From Pinibacter soli (GTDB taxonomy: Bacteria; Bacteroidota; Bacteroidia; Chitinophagales; Chitinophagaceae), in NCBI RefSeq assembly GCF_029961145.1, contig NZ_JASBRG010000007.1, forward strand, positions 848,155-912,154: DNA of 64,000 nt. The letters run 5' to 3'. Below, one piece after another: positions 8,461 to 16,660 of this stretch. Both the position numbers and the translations under genes were made by a program. The notes under the pieces are model-generated. The model made no database searches, was not told where the DNA came from, and worked only from the letters and a program-made list of their open reading frames with translations. Each line of letters begins with the position of its first letter. Positions within the stretch are counted from its first letter, which is position 1.

Positions 8461-9303
8461 ATGTCAATGGAAAAACAAAACATCACAACCGGCTTTCAAC
8501 AGGTTGACAATTCCCAACATCAGTTTCTCGCAAAATTTCTGGAAGATGTAGCCGCACTTCCTGTGTTCGCGGAAGGCTTCGGGTTACAATTGACACTGCT
8601 TGATATAAGGCCCGGCGATAACGTGCTTGATGTGGGTTGTGGAATCGGCCTCCAGGCGTTGACTATGGCAAAGATGGCATCCCCTTCGGGAAAAGTTGTG
8701 GGCACAGATATCAGTACCATGATGATTGACATCGCCAGGAGCAGAACAGCAAATTCCGGGCTACCTCTTGAATTCCTTGTTGCTGACGCATGTTCCCAGC
8801 CCTTTCCCGATCAATCATTTGACTGCGTGCGAACTGAAAGAGTTTTGATGTATCTCCCCGATACGCAACAAGCTATTAAAGAGTTTAAAAGATTGCTTAA
8901 ACCCGGAGGCAGACTGGTCATATTTGATTTTGACTGGGACGGCATTTTAATAGCGCACCGGGACAAAGCACTTACACGGCAAATCATTCGCTATGCGTCC
9001 GACAGTTTTCCAAATGGCCGGATTGGCGCGGATTTATATCTCCAACTGCGAAACGCCGGTTTCAAAAATGTAGAGGTTAGACCATCCAGCTATTATGGCA
9101 ACAGCGAAATCCTGTTGAACATTATGAAAAGAGTGTATGAAGGAATCCTGCAAACAGGTGTTGCAAACAATGTATTTACACAGACTGCAATTGATAATTG
9201 GTGGCAGGGCCTGGATGAAGATGCAAAGTCAGATAATTTCTTCATGTCTTTCCAGGGATTTATTGGTTATGGGACGAATGAATATAAGGATCTTCTTCGT
9301 TGA
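8461..9303 (+). CDS. Class I SAM-dependent methyltransferase
   Basis: UbiE/Methyltransferase_11-like protein of 280 residues. Motif I is VLDVGCGIG (55-63), motif II is near GKVVGTDIS, and the post-motif ERVLMYLPD with LLKPGGRLVIFD follows in the expected order. It transfers a methyl group from SAM to an unknown small molecule. Single gene, convergent with the HTH regulator gene. A second ATG two codons in is an equally possible start. Substrate cannot be deduced. Confidence 0.88.
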   Translation: MSMEKQNITTGFQQVDNSQHQFLAKFLEDVAALPVFAEGFGLQLTLLDIRPGDNVLDVGCGIGLQALTMAKMASPSGKVVGTDISTMMIDIARSRTANSGLPLEFLVADACSQPFPDQSFDCVRTERVLMYLPDTQQAIKEFKRLLKPGGRLVIFDFDWDGILIAHRDKALTRQIIRYASDSFPNGRIGADLYLQLRNAGFKNVEVRPSSYYGNSEILLNIMKRVYEGILQTGVANNVFTQTAIDNWWQGLDEDAKSDNFFMSFQGFIGYGTNEYKDLLR

Positions 9304-9673
9304 TGTACTTTACTCAATTCAATTATAAAAAAATTGCAATTATTGCAACTGCTCCCTGAATGTTTTGCAATTCCTGCTTCGAAATGAAAATTGTTATACA
9401 AGGTTCTTAATTTTTAATTCCTATTCTACTCAACCTTCAGGCATGTTGCAACACCTGCATTTTTCAAGAGATGCATGGCGGGAATCAATTAGAAAAAGCC
9501 TACTCTGAATATTATTTTTGAATTGCGCAAGGTTCAAAAACGTAGTGCGCCATCAGCCAATCAATTTATTAAACTTAAAAAAACGGGGGCTAAAGTGAGC
9601 AACACCAATCCAATCTTCATTTCCGTAAACGAACCTTATAAACAGATAAAAACGGCGGAAGGTAATCCAGCAG
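9304..9673. other. Intergenic region between convergent genes
   Basis: 370 bases with no recognisable gene. It contains a short perfect palindrome TTGCAAT-T-ATTGCAA at 9334-9348, about 30 bases after the methyltransferase stop. The palindrome is AT-rich and lacks a T-tail, so it is not a convincing terminator. The remainder is featureless to me. Confidence 0.4.
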
Positions 9674-10675
9674 CTATTTCAAAGCATTTTTCCTGGCGTT
9701 GATCTTTTCCTTTATGATATTGAAGAACCGGCTCCGCTCTTTTTCACCTACCTCACTAATGAGCGTAGACTTCTTAATAATATTGTGAAAATGCTGCCAT
9801 GTATACTCGCAAAAAGAAGCATCTCTTGTAAGCAAATAATTAAAAACGCTATGGTTCACATAGACAATTTTAGTATCGCCCAACACTGCCAGAATGGTGT
9901 TATCGCCAAGAATAAACTCATTCACATACATTTTGTATGGCACACTGAAATTCATTTGCTTGCCATCCGTACTGAACTTGCAGCCTGCTTCGGCCTGCCT
10001 TTGAATATAATCCATTGTTTTTTCGAGGCATTCATAGATCGTTATAATATCCTGACGCGATGCAAAAACCCGGGTATCTTTATAATATTCAATTTGCCTG
10101 ATGGTGCTGTTAATGCTTTCAATGTTCCATATTTCCTGCGAAGGCAACATGCTGTAAGATTCGGCGAGCTTTTGCCCCGTTTGTCTTATTTCGTCAGTAA
10201 TATGTTCAGCTATCTTAAATTGTTTATTGGCATATTCCGGGTAGTTCAAAATGCTGCGCATCCAGAAAAACGATTTGAACGCAGCCAGTTCGGGGTATAT
10301 AAAATGATAGAATACAGGAATGTCTTTATTCAGGTATAACATTTCCTTTTTGTTGAAAGAATTCATGTACTGAACATTCTGCAATACACTATGCAGGTAT
10401 TGCTCAAAATTAAAATCGGCAGCCGTAACTGTTTTACCATTAAAAATAACAGTGTCGTTTTGAATGTGTATTAACCGGTCAAGTGAGATTTTATAATGCG
10501 TACAGAGTCTCTTCAATTCTTCAAGCGAAATGGGTTTTTCGCCGCGAACTCTCCGGTAAACACTGTCGGTGCTAATTTGCAGCAAGTCGGCAATATCATC
10601 AACCATCGATATATGCACAGGCAACGATGATTTAAGATGCTGAAAAAACATCACCTGAACACTGGTTGATTCCAT
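9674..10675 (-). CDS. Helix-turn-helix transcriptional regulator
   Basis: Protein of 333 residues. An N-terminal XRE-like DNA-binding domain at about 15-72 includes DIADLLQISTDSVYRRVRGE and the following PISLEELKRLC helix. The remaining 250 residues form an unassigned mostly helical effector domain common in Bacteroidota regulators of this length. It is transcribed away from the PKD/propeller gene at 11023, sharing a 347-bp divergent region that contains a perfect hairpin at 10949-10983, a conceivable operator. Target genes unknown. Confidence 0.8.
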   Translation of the reverse strand: MESTSVQVMFFQHLKSSLPVHISMVDDIADLLQISTDSVYRRVRGEKPISLEELKRLCTHYKISLDRLIHIQNDTVIFNGKTVTAADFNFEQYLHSVLQNVQYMNSFNKKEMLYLNKDIPVFYHFIYPELAAFKSFFWMRSILNYPEYANKQFKIAEHITDEIRQTGQKLAESYSMLPSQEIWNIESINSTIRQIEYYKDTRVFASRQDIITIYECLEKTMDYIQRQAEAGCKFSTDGKQMNFSVPYKMYVNEFILGDNTILAVLGDTKIVYVNHSVFNYLLTRDASFCEYTWQHFHNIIKKSTLISEVGEKERSRFFNIIKEKINARKNALK

Positions 10676-10948
10676 TCCCTGGTTAGTTTAGAGTTTTTAA
10701 GCAGGCACTGCAGTTTTGGTTGAAAATGCCATTGCATCTAAAAGTAACTCGTTTTTTGTTAAATGACAATAGCATTTAATTTTCGACAAGTAATTAATAA
10801 CGGTAACAATTATGCACAATCACAGGCAGGGGAACGGGAAATGTCAATGTCAAGTTGTGATTTGGTTTATCTACTCCCTCGCTTCACGTAAATTCCTTTG
10901 CCCCCCTTTGCCTTTTTTTGTGCCAACTTCTGAAAACACGTACCATTT
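10676..10948. other. Divergent intergenic region
   Basis: Non-coding stretch between the leftward HTH regulator and the rightward PKD/propeller gene. The right part, from about 10895 (TTTTTTGTGCCAACTTCTGAAAA around 10914), matches the region upstream of the paralogous gene at 33305, so the paralogs were duplicated together with part of their 5' flanks. No obvious promoter boxes. Confidence 0.45.
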
Positions 10949-10983
10949 TTTTCCATAAAACGATTGCATCGTTTTATGGAAAA
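10949..10983. promoter_or_regulatory. Perfect 16-bp-arm hairpin
   Basis: TTTTCCATAAAACGAT (10949-10964), loop TGC, and the exact complement ATCGTTTTATGGAAAA (10968-10983), about 40 bases upstream of the PKD/propeller start. Flanking T and A runs make it look like a bidirectional intrinsic terminator, but its position between divergent genes suggests an operator or a leader hairpin. The paralogous upstream region at 33180-33300 does not have it. Confidence 0.6.
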
Positions 10984-11022
10984 CCGGCAAACAATTTCTG
11001 TTGCATCCATTAAAAATTTTTT

Positions 11023-12288
11023 ATGAAAATTAAAGCCCCTCTTCCCTTAACGTTTAATAAAGCTGAAGAAGCACGCAGCAACAAGGTGTCTAAAAATTTA
11101 ACCCCTAGTGGGCAATCGAAAAAAGCAATCCCGCTGGCTTTCATTTTTGCGACTTTGCTTTTTTCCATGCTAAGCTTTTCCTGCAAAAAAGAACTGTCAT
11201 GTGCAAGCTGCCAGGCCATTAACAAACCGCCTGTTGCGATTGCCGGCTCCGACCAGGTTATTACTTTACCAACCGACAGTCTCATACTGGATGGTTCAGC
11301 ATCTAATGATCCGGATGGAACAATAAGCAAATGGCTGTGGACAAAAATTTCCGGTCCTTCTGCTGGTATTGCTAATCCTGAGACTGCAAAAACAGCTGTA
11401 AAAAATGTCGTCGCAGGAGTTTATAAGTTTGAATTAAAAGTAACCGACGAACAAGGTTTATCAGCTACTGACACGATTACAGTTACAGTAGCATTGCCTG
11501 TTGATTCGAAACAACATACTCCATGTACAGATTGCAGGATTGCATTCGTCTCTGACCGCAGTGGCGACATGGAGATCTATTCCTGCAAGTCCGATGGATC
11601 CAACATTCAACGACTTACTAACAGTAGCGGAGACGATGACCAACCGGCGTGGTCGCCGGATGGAACACACATTGCTTTCGTCAGCGGCAGATCCGGCACC
11701 TATGAGATTTATACCATAAATGCAGACGGCTCAAATGTCGTTCGCAGGACCTTCACTGGAAACTTTTGCAATAGTCCAACATGGTCGCCCGATGGAACAA
11801 GGATAGCTTATTCCATGTCGACAAATGGCAGTTATAATACTAGCCTCTGGGTGGTGGAGGCAACGGGCGGATCGCCGTCATTGCTGTTCGACGGCAAGGG
11901 CATGAACCTAAACCCGGCATGGTCACCTGATGGAACAAAGATCACTTTTGCGAGAGACTCTACCGTGAGTGAGAACTATGATATCTATACGATCAGGCCT
12001 ACCGGTACAGGACTCACCGACATCTCTCCTGTCATTAACCTCTTCGACAAGGAAGACTACATTATCCCGAGCTGGTCACCAAATGGATCAAAACTTGCAA
12101 TGATAATTCGTCAGACTACAGGCCTTTATCAATATACAACACAGATTGGTGTTACAAATGCTGATGGCAGCGGAGTTAAAGCTTTTCCCACAGCACCAAT
12201 GAAACTCGGGACAGCTATCTCCTGGTCCGCCGATGGCACGAAGATCGCGTACACATCAATGTCTGGATCCACAAAAAATATCTCATAG
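11023..12288 (+). CDS. PKD-domain/TolB-like propeller lipoprotein, 3' truncated by nonsense codon
   Basis: 421 residues as it stands. The N-terminal signal ends in MLSFSCKKE, a Bacteroidota-type lipoprotein signal with an imperfect lipobox. It is followed by one PKD/K319-like domain (about 68-156, KPPVAIAGSDQ onward) and then PD40/TolB-like beta-propeller repeats (DGSNIQRLTN, PAWSPDGTHIAF and similar). The TAG at 12286-12288 interrupts a frame that continues for 22 codons to a second TAG at 12355-12357, ending GWNATWQH. The paralog at 33305 ends NAWNPNWQH in the same place and has TGG (34778-34780) where this copy has TAG. So the last propeller strands are lost by a single base change. Function of the family is unknown; it is probably a surface-exposed binding protein. 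Confidence 0.8.
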   Translation: MKIKAPLPLTFNKAEEARSNKVSKNLTPSGQSKKAIPLAFIFATLLFSMLSFSCKKELSCASCQAINKPPVAIAGSDQVITLPTDSLILDGSASNDPDGTISKWLWTKISGPSAGIANPETAKTAVKNVVAGVYKFELKVTDEQGLSATDTITVTVALPVDSKQHTPCTDCRIAFVSDRSGDMEIYSCKSDGSNIQRLTNSSGDDDQPAWSPDGTHIAFVSGRSGTYEIYTINADGSNVVRRTFTGNFCNSPTWSPDGTRIAYSMSTNGSYNTSLWVVEATGGSPSLLFDGKGMNLNPAWSPDGTKITFARDSTVSENYDIYTIRPTGTGLTDISPVINLFDKEDYIIPSWSPNGSKLAMIIRQTTGLYQYTTQIGVTNADGSGVKAFPTAPMKLGTAISWSADGTKIAYTSMSGSTKNIS

Positions 12289-12574
12289 ATTTCCGCTGAT
12301 GGTTCTTCTTCCGGAGTGATTGTAACCAACGGCTGGAACGCTACCTGGCAACACTAGCATTGGCAGCGCCAAGTCTTGAATCTTTCTTGCTTCACCCAAG
12401 ACAACTTGAATTAAAAATAATTCATCGTTTAGTTGTAACCGTGAAACTATTGTGTATTTTGCGCACCGAAAATTTTCCAATCTAACACCTACGTAAAGCC
12501 GCAAGCCGATAATCCTTTTACTTTTTTTGCGTTCGAAAAATACGAGCCCTTACGTAAACACCAAATTGACCTAC

Positions 12575-13519
12575 ATGAATAAGATTATCGGCATTGCCCT
12601 ACTGCTGATCAGTACCTATGCAAAAGCGGCATCCTGCTCAGCCAGCAAAAACGGAAACTGGGAATCGGCTACCACATGGAGTTGCGGACACGTTCCCGGC
12701 GCGGGGGATAATGTAACCATTGGAACAGGAATTACAGTCACAGTAACTGGCAACAATACGGTTGAAATTGGCAATCTTGATATTTCCGGAACGCTTGATT
12801 TCACAAATGGTTCAAAAGTTAGTTTAGGGTCGGGCTCGGCTGTGAATATCTATTCAGGCGGCAGCATTACCGGTGGAAATCCCGGGGCCAAGCTTGTTTT
12901 CCCTTCCTTTACCATTAAAGGACCATTTTCGGTAGAAGGGCCTTCTTATATTAATAATAATGGACAAGGCTCCGGTGCTGCTCCATTGCCATTAAAACTC
13001 GTTTCTTTTGCAGCCAGCTTACAACAAAATCAGCAAGTCATACTGCGCTGGACAACAGCAAATGAAGAGAATATAAACTTCATTGAAATCGAGTCGAGCG
13101 ATAACGGAAGCTCAGGCTGGCAGCTTGCAGGAACAACATCTCCAATGGTATCAGAAGGAGGAGGTTATTCTTACTCATTCAGCGATCGTAATAAATTGAA
13201 CGGCGATCGTTATTATCGTTTGAAGATCGTTGATCGTGACGGAAAATATGTTTTCAGTAAAGTCGTAGTGGTTACTTCATCTCAAACAGAAAAATTTTCC
13301 ATAACACCAACACTTGTCAACAATTCAATGACCGTCAGTTTGCCCGCATCTGGCCTAGGCCAGGTTTCGATTTTCAATGCTTTTGGCCAGCTGGCGAAAA
13401 CAGTAACCTTCGACAATCAAACATTTACGATTGATGTTTCCATGTTAAGCCGGGGACTGTACTTCGTGAAACTTGCGGATGGAAGAAATTCATACACCAC
13501 GAGATTTTTTAAGCAATAG
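12575..13519 (+). CDS. T9SS type A sorting-domain protein
   Basis: 314 residues starting at the ATG at 12575, which gives a clean signal peptide (MNKIIGIALLLISTYAKA); an in-frame ATG 16 codons upstream would spoil it. The mature N-terminus (about 20-130) is rich in short beta repeats with a G8-like look (HVPGAGDNVTIGTGITVTV). A fibronectin-like middle follows. The C-terminus (about 240-314, FSITPTLVNNSMTVSLP to TTRFFKQ) is a type IX secretion sorting domain. It predicts a secreted or surface-anchored protein. No catalytic residues recognised. Confidence 0.82.
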   Translation: MNKIIGIALLLISTYAKAASCSASKNGNWESATTWSCGHVPGAGDNVTIGTGITVTVTGNNTVEIGNLDISGTLDFTNGSKVSLGSGSAVNIYSGGSITGGNPGAKLVFPSFTIKGPFSVEGPSYINNNGQGSGAAPLPLKLVSFAASLQQNQQVILRWTTANEENINFIEIESSDNGSSGWQLAGTTSPMVSEGGGYSYSFSDRNKLNGDRYYRLKIVDRDGKYVFSKVVVVTSSQTEKFSITPTLVNNSMTVSLPASGLGQVSIFNAFGQLAKTVTFDNQTFTIDVSMLSRGLYFVKLADGRNSYTTRFFKQ

Positions 13520-13537
13520 ATTTTACGGCAAACAGCT

Positions 13538-13629
13538 CACACGACGAGCATCAAATCGAATTCCATTGTGAATACAAGTTGACGCTTGTCGTGTGTTCAA
13601 TTATATTCAAAACGAGAATTCGATTTTGA
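13538..13629 (+). other. Two interleaved inverted repeats (possible pseudoknot) after the T9SS gene
   Basis: CACACGAC (13538-13545) pairs with GTCGTGTG (13588-13595). TCAAATCGAATTC (13551-13563) pairs, with one bulge, with GAATTCGATTTTGA (13616-13629). The arms alternate a-b-a'-b', so both stems can form together only as a pseudoknot, or they compete. Located 18 bases after the T9SS gene stop and about 130 bases before the next gene. Confidence 0.5.
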
Positions 13630-13760
13630 ACGAACTTTTTATAAAAAATCATTGAACTTTTTAGCCAAATCCCAACTTCCCTTTTTCATTTAGTTTTTTT
13701 TCCACGAGGCTTGTCTTTCCCAAATAATAGTAGCACCTTGTCTTACTAAAACAGTGTGAC

Positions 13761-14333
13761 ATGAGGAAAATAATTTCATTTATGCACATATCGCTAGACG
13801 GTTTTGTAGCAGGGCCGAACGGGGAAATGAACTGGATTAAAGTTGATGAAGAAATCTTTGATCATGTGGGCAAACGGATAAGCGAGGGCGATACTGCATT
13901 ATATGGACGGGTGACTTACCAGATGATGGAAAATTACTGGCCTACTGTCGGCGATAAGCCGAATGCAAGCAAGCATGATATAGAACACTCAAAATGGTAC
14001 AACAACGTTCAAAAAATTGTTTTATCAAAAACAATGACTGAAGAAGATTTGCGTAACACAAAAATTATAAGCGACAACCTCCCAGAAAGGATAAATGATT
14101 TAAAACAACAGGCAGGCAACGAAATCTTGTTATTTGGCAGCCCTACTGCAACACATTCGCTTATTCAACTGAACTTAATTGACGGCTACTGGCTGTTTGT
14201 TAATCCCATTATTCTTGGTCGCGGCATTCCATTGTTTGAAAACATAAAAGACAAAATAAAGCTGACTCTATCGAATTCGCGACAGTTTACCTCTGGAGTA
14301 ACAGAACTGAGTTACACCGTAAACAAGCAATAA
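13761..14333 (+). CDS. Dihydrofolate reductase family protein (RibD C-terminal-like)
   Basis: 190 residues with the RibD_C/DHFR-like fold: N-terminal KIISFMHISLDGFVAGPNGEMNW, then ALYGRVTYQMM, NEILLFGSPTATHSL and WLFVNPIILGRGIPLF in canonical order. Members bind NADPH, but most small stand-alone versions have no established substrate. Single plus-strand gene. Not a classical FolA, since it lacks the full folate-binding pattern. Confidence 0.88.
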   Translation: MRKIISFMHISLDGFVAGPNGEMNWIKVDEEIFDHVGKRISEGDTALYGRVTYQMMENYWPTVGDKPNASKHDIEHSKWYNNVQKIVLSKTMTEEDLRNTKIISDNLPERINDLKQQAGNEILLFGSPTATHSLIQLNLIDGYWLFVNPIILGRGIPLFENIKDKIKLTLSNSRQFTSGVTELSYTVNKQ

Positions 14334-14534
14334 AAACAAACCACTCAAAAGTGTTCGCAAATGCGGGTGGCACCCGGTCATTCAGCAGTAACTGCCCGGT
14401 AAATTTTAAAAAATCAAATTTTTTTTTTAAGTTCACTTACAACCATCGCGACTTTCTCTTGCAACTAAGATAACAAAGCATTACTTGAAATAATTGCAAA
14501 GCAAATTACATTCTGACTCCGAACTAATTAAATT

Positions 14535-15476
14535 ATGGCAAACCCAAAACCAATAGGAATCGAATTAAAATTTGGACTTATAATCGGGTTGGTTATAATA
14601 GCAACCGCCGTTGTGGGAACATTTGCTAAATGGAAAGAATTTTACGACTTGTTTGTTCCAAATGGAACTCTTTTAAATTGGCGCTTTGTATTTCTCATCC
14701 TGTCAATCGCTGTTTTGGTTGTTTGGTTTGTTATGAATTATTTCTGGCAGCAAGAATATAACAGACATGAAATAACAAAAAAAGACAGGGACAATTTAAA
14801 TGATGCACTGAAAATTTCCGAAAATGAACGTTTGACTGATGTGATTACCGGTATCCCCAACAGCAGAAGTCTTGAAAAAGACATAGACGAATTCTTCGCC
14901 AGGAACAGGCCCTCGAAAAAGATGCAATTCATTTTTATCGATTTAAAAAATTTTAGAAAGGTTAATAGCAAGTTCGGATTTAACAAGACAAATGATCTTC
15001 TAAGAGCAATTGCACAAACAATCTATAAACGCATGCGCCGGAATGAAGACATGTATAAATACTCAGTCAATGATAATCATGACAAAGAAAGTTTTTACAG
15101 AGTATACCCTGGTGGTGACGAATTTGCATTTATAATTGAAGGCGACCAGGCTGATGCAATTGGTTTTTCCAACAGGCTGATTGGGCAATTTCAGGAAATT
15201 TCAAAAAAGACCATCAATATCTTAGGTGAAAATATAAACCTGTCATTTCATTGTGCGGTTGTTGAAATAGACCCGCGGGATTCTTTTAACGACATATTCA
15301 GAAAGGCTGAAGACTGCTATAAAATTTCAAAGGAAGGTAAATCGGAGTTTACTATTTGCTGGCATCCAAATACACAGGAATTGATCTTATCAAAGGACCC
15401 GAAGAAAAAAGCAGATTACGAAAGAGCAAGAAGCTTATTTGAAGTAATGACAATAGTTGATAAAGATTATGAGTAA
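14535..15476 (+). CDS. Membrane GGDEF-domain protein (putative diguanylate cyclase)
   Basis: 313 residues. Two hydrophobic segments (about 12-31 and 49-70) are followed by a short coiled-coil linker and a GGDEF domain from about 100 to 285. Seen are DVITGIPNSRSL, the metal-binding FIDLKNF (Asp136) and an intact GGDEF at 193-197. The usual GHxxGD is degenerate (GFNKTNDLL) and the RxxD product-inhibition site is absent (Lys and Phe at those positions). A short insertion precedes GGDEF. It could make cyclic di-GMP, but the substitutions leave activity open. GGDEF proteins are uncommon in Bacteroidota. Confidence 0.82.
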   Translation: MANPKPIGIELKFGLIIGLVIIATAVVGTFAKWKEFYDLFVPNGTLLNWRFVFLILSIAVLVVWFVMNYFWQQEYNRHEITKKDRDNLNDALKISENERLTDVITGIPNSRSLEKDIDEFFARNRPSKKMQFIFIDLKNFRKVNSKFGFNKTNDLLRAIAQTIYKRMRRNEDMYKYSVNDNHDKESFYRVYPGGDEFAFIIEGDQADAIGFSNRLIGQFQEISKKTINILGENINLSFHCAVVEIDPRDSFNDIFRKAEDCYKISKEGKSEFTICWHPNTQELILSKDPKKKADYERARSLFEVMTIVDKDYE

Positions 15477-15573
15477 AGTACAAACGAAAAATTGTTGGCC
15501 TTCAACCATCGGCAATACCTAAACGTTATTGGATATAACTAACGTTTTACAAACACAACCCGACACTCTTACA

Positions 15574-16557
15574 ATGATTGACCATACAAAAATATCCAAG
15601 GCTGAATGGCTCTCGCTCGGAAGATCATTTTATTCTCATCTGTTTACTGAACTGAATAAACTAAGTGAAGCAGAATGGAGGTCCAGTACACGTTATCTCG
15701 GATGGGATTGTAAAGACTTGGTAAATCACATGACCAGTGCTATCACCATAAACTTCAATTTGCTTGTCAAAATGGCTCTTGAAGAAAAGCCGGTCCCGGA
15801 GCCCGGCTTCAATCTGTTTCTGCGAAATGCAGAGGAAGTGGACCGCAGACGACGCAAAACTACCGAAGAAACAATTTTTGAATTCAAGACCGAAATAACC
15901 CGTCTTTTAGATCGCCTGGAAGAACTAAGCGAAGAGCAATGGAAAATGCCCGCCTTCTTCTTTATTGGAGATGTTGATATCTGCACCTTGTTCCTGGTCC
16001 AGTTTGCCGATAATGTAGTTCATGAACGGGATCTCTTATTTGCAAATAACCGCTGGAACTCGTTCGACCCGAAATTTACAGCGCCGCTTATGGATTGGTT
16101 CATGCGGATGTTCCGACCAGCCTCTTTCAGGCCGGAAAGAACCAATGGCGAATCGGCGCTGGTTCAATATTCAATTACCGGAACTGCAGGAGGCAACTGG
16201 TTTCAAAGTATAAAAGACAATGCTTGTGTTGTTTCTCAGGGCACAGTACAGAATCCCGAAATAACAATAACAACAACTGTTGAAGACCTGATCTCGACTG
16301 CACTTGCCCGTCCGGCGCCATTCATAGGAAAATTGTCAAGGGCATTAGAATGGATGGTAAAAAAAGAGAAAAAAGAAGATTTCGCTGCTAAGTTCACTGG
16401 CATTATTGCAGCCATGTCTGCAATAATGTTTGGAAAAATAAAAATTGAAGGCAACAAACATAAAGCCAATGCTATCGCAAAAAAATGGTTCTGGCATTTT
16501 TGGGAACGAACAGAGCAAACGCAGGAAAATATTTTGAAATCAAGATATAGAAAATAG
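15574..16557 (+). CDS. DinB-fold/maleylpyruvate isomerase-like protein with SCP2 domain
   Basis: 327 residues from the ATG at 15574; a TTG 15 codons upstream gives no extra conserved sequence. The N-terminal half (about 8-180) resembles the DinB/MDMPI four-helix fold with WDCKDLVNHM and a later VHERDLL. The C-terminal part (about 195-310) resembles an SCP2 sterol-carrier domain (SALVQYSITGTAGGNW, VQNPEITITTTVEDLISTA). This fusion occurs in proteins annotated as maleylpyruvate isomerase family, but Bacteroidota lack mycothiol, so that reaction is doubtful here. Convergent with nuoN. Confidence 0.7.
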   Translation: MIDHTKISKAEWLSLGRSFYSHLFTELNKLSEAEWRSSTRYLGWDCKDLVNHMTSAITINFNLLVKMALEEKPVPEPGFNLFLRNAEEVDRRRRKTTEETIFEFKTEITRLLDRLEELSEEQWKMPAFFFIGDVDICTLFLVQFADNVVHERDLLFANNRWNSFDPKFTAPLMDWFMRMFRPASFRPERTNGESALVQYSITGTAGGNWFQSIKDNACVVSQGTVQNPEITITTTVEDLISTALARPAPFIGKLSRALEWMVKKEKKEDFAAKFTGIIAAMSAIMFGKIKIEGNKHKANAIAKKWFWHFWERTEQTQENILKSRYRK

Positions 16558-16660
16558 CATCTTCAATAACATCGGATAATAACTTATGAGACAAAAAGAT
16601 TTTAATTCTTTCCACTCTTTTATTGACATGAAATTTTCATTCACATTGCCACATTATTTG

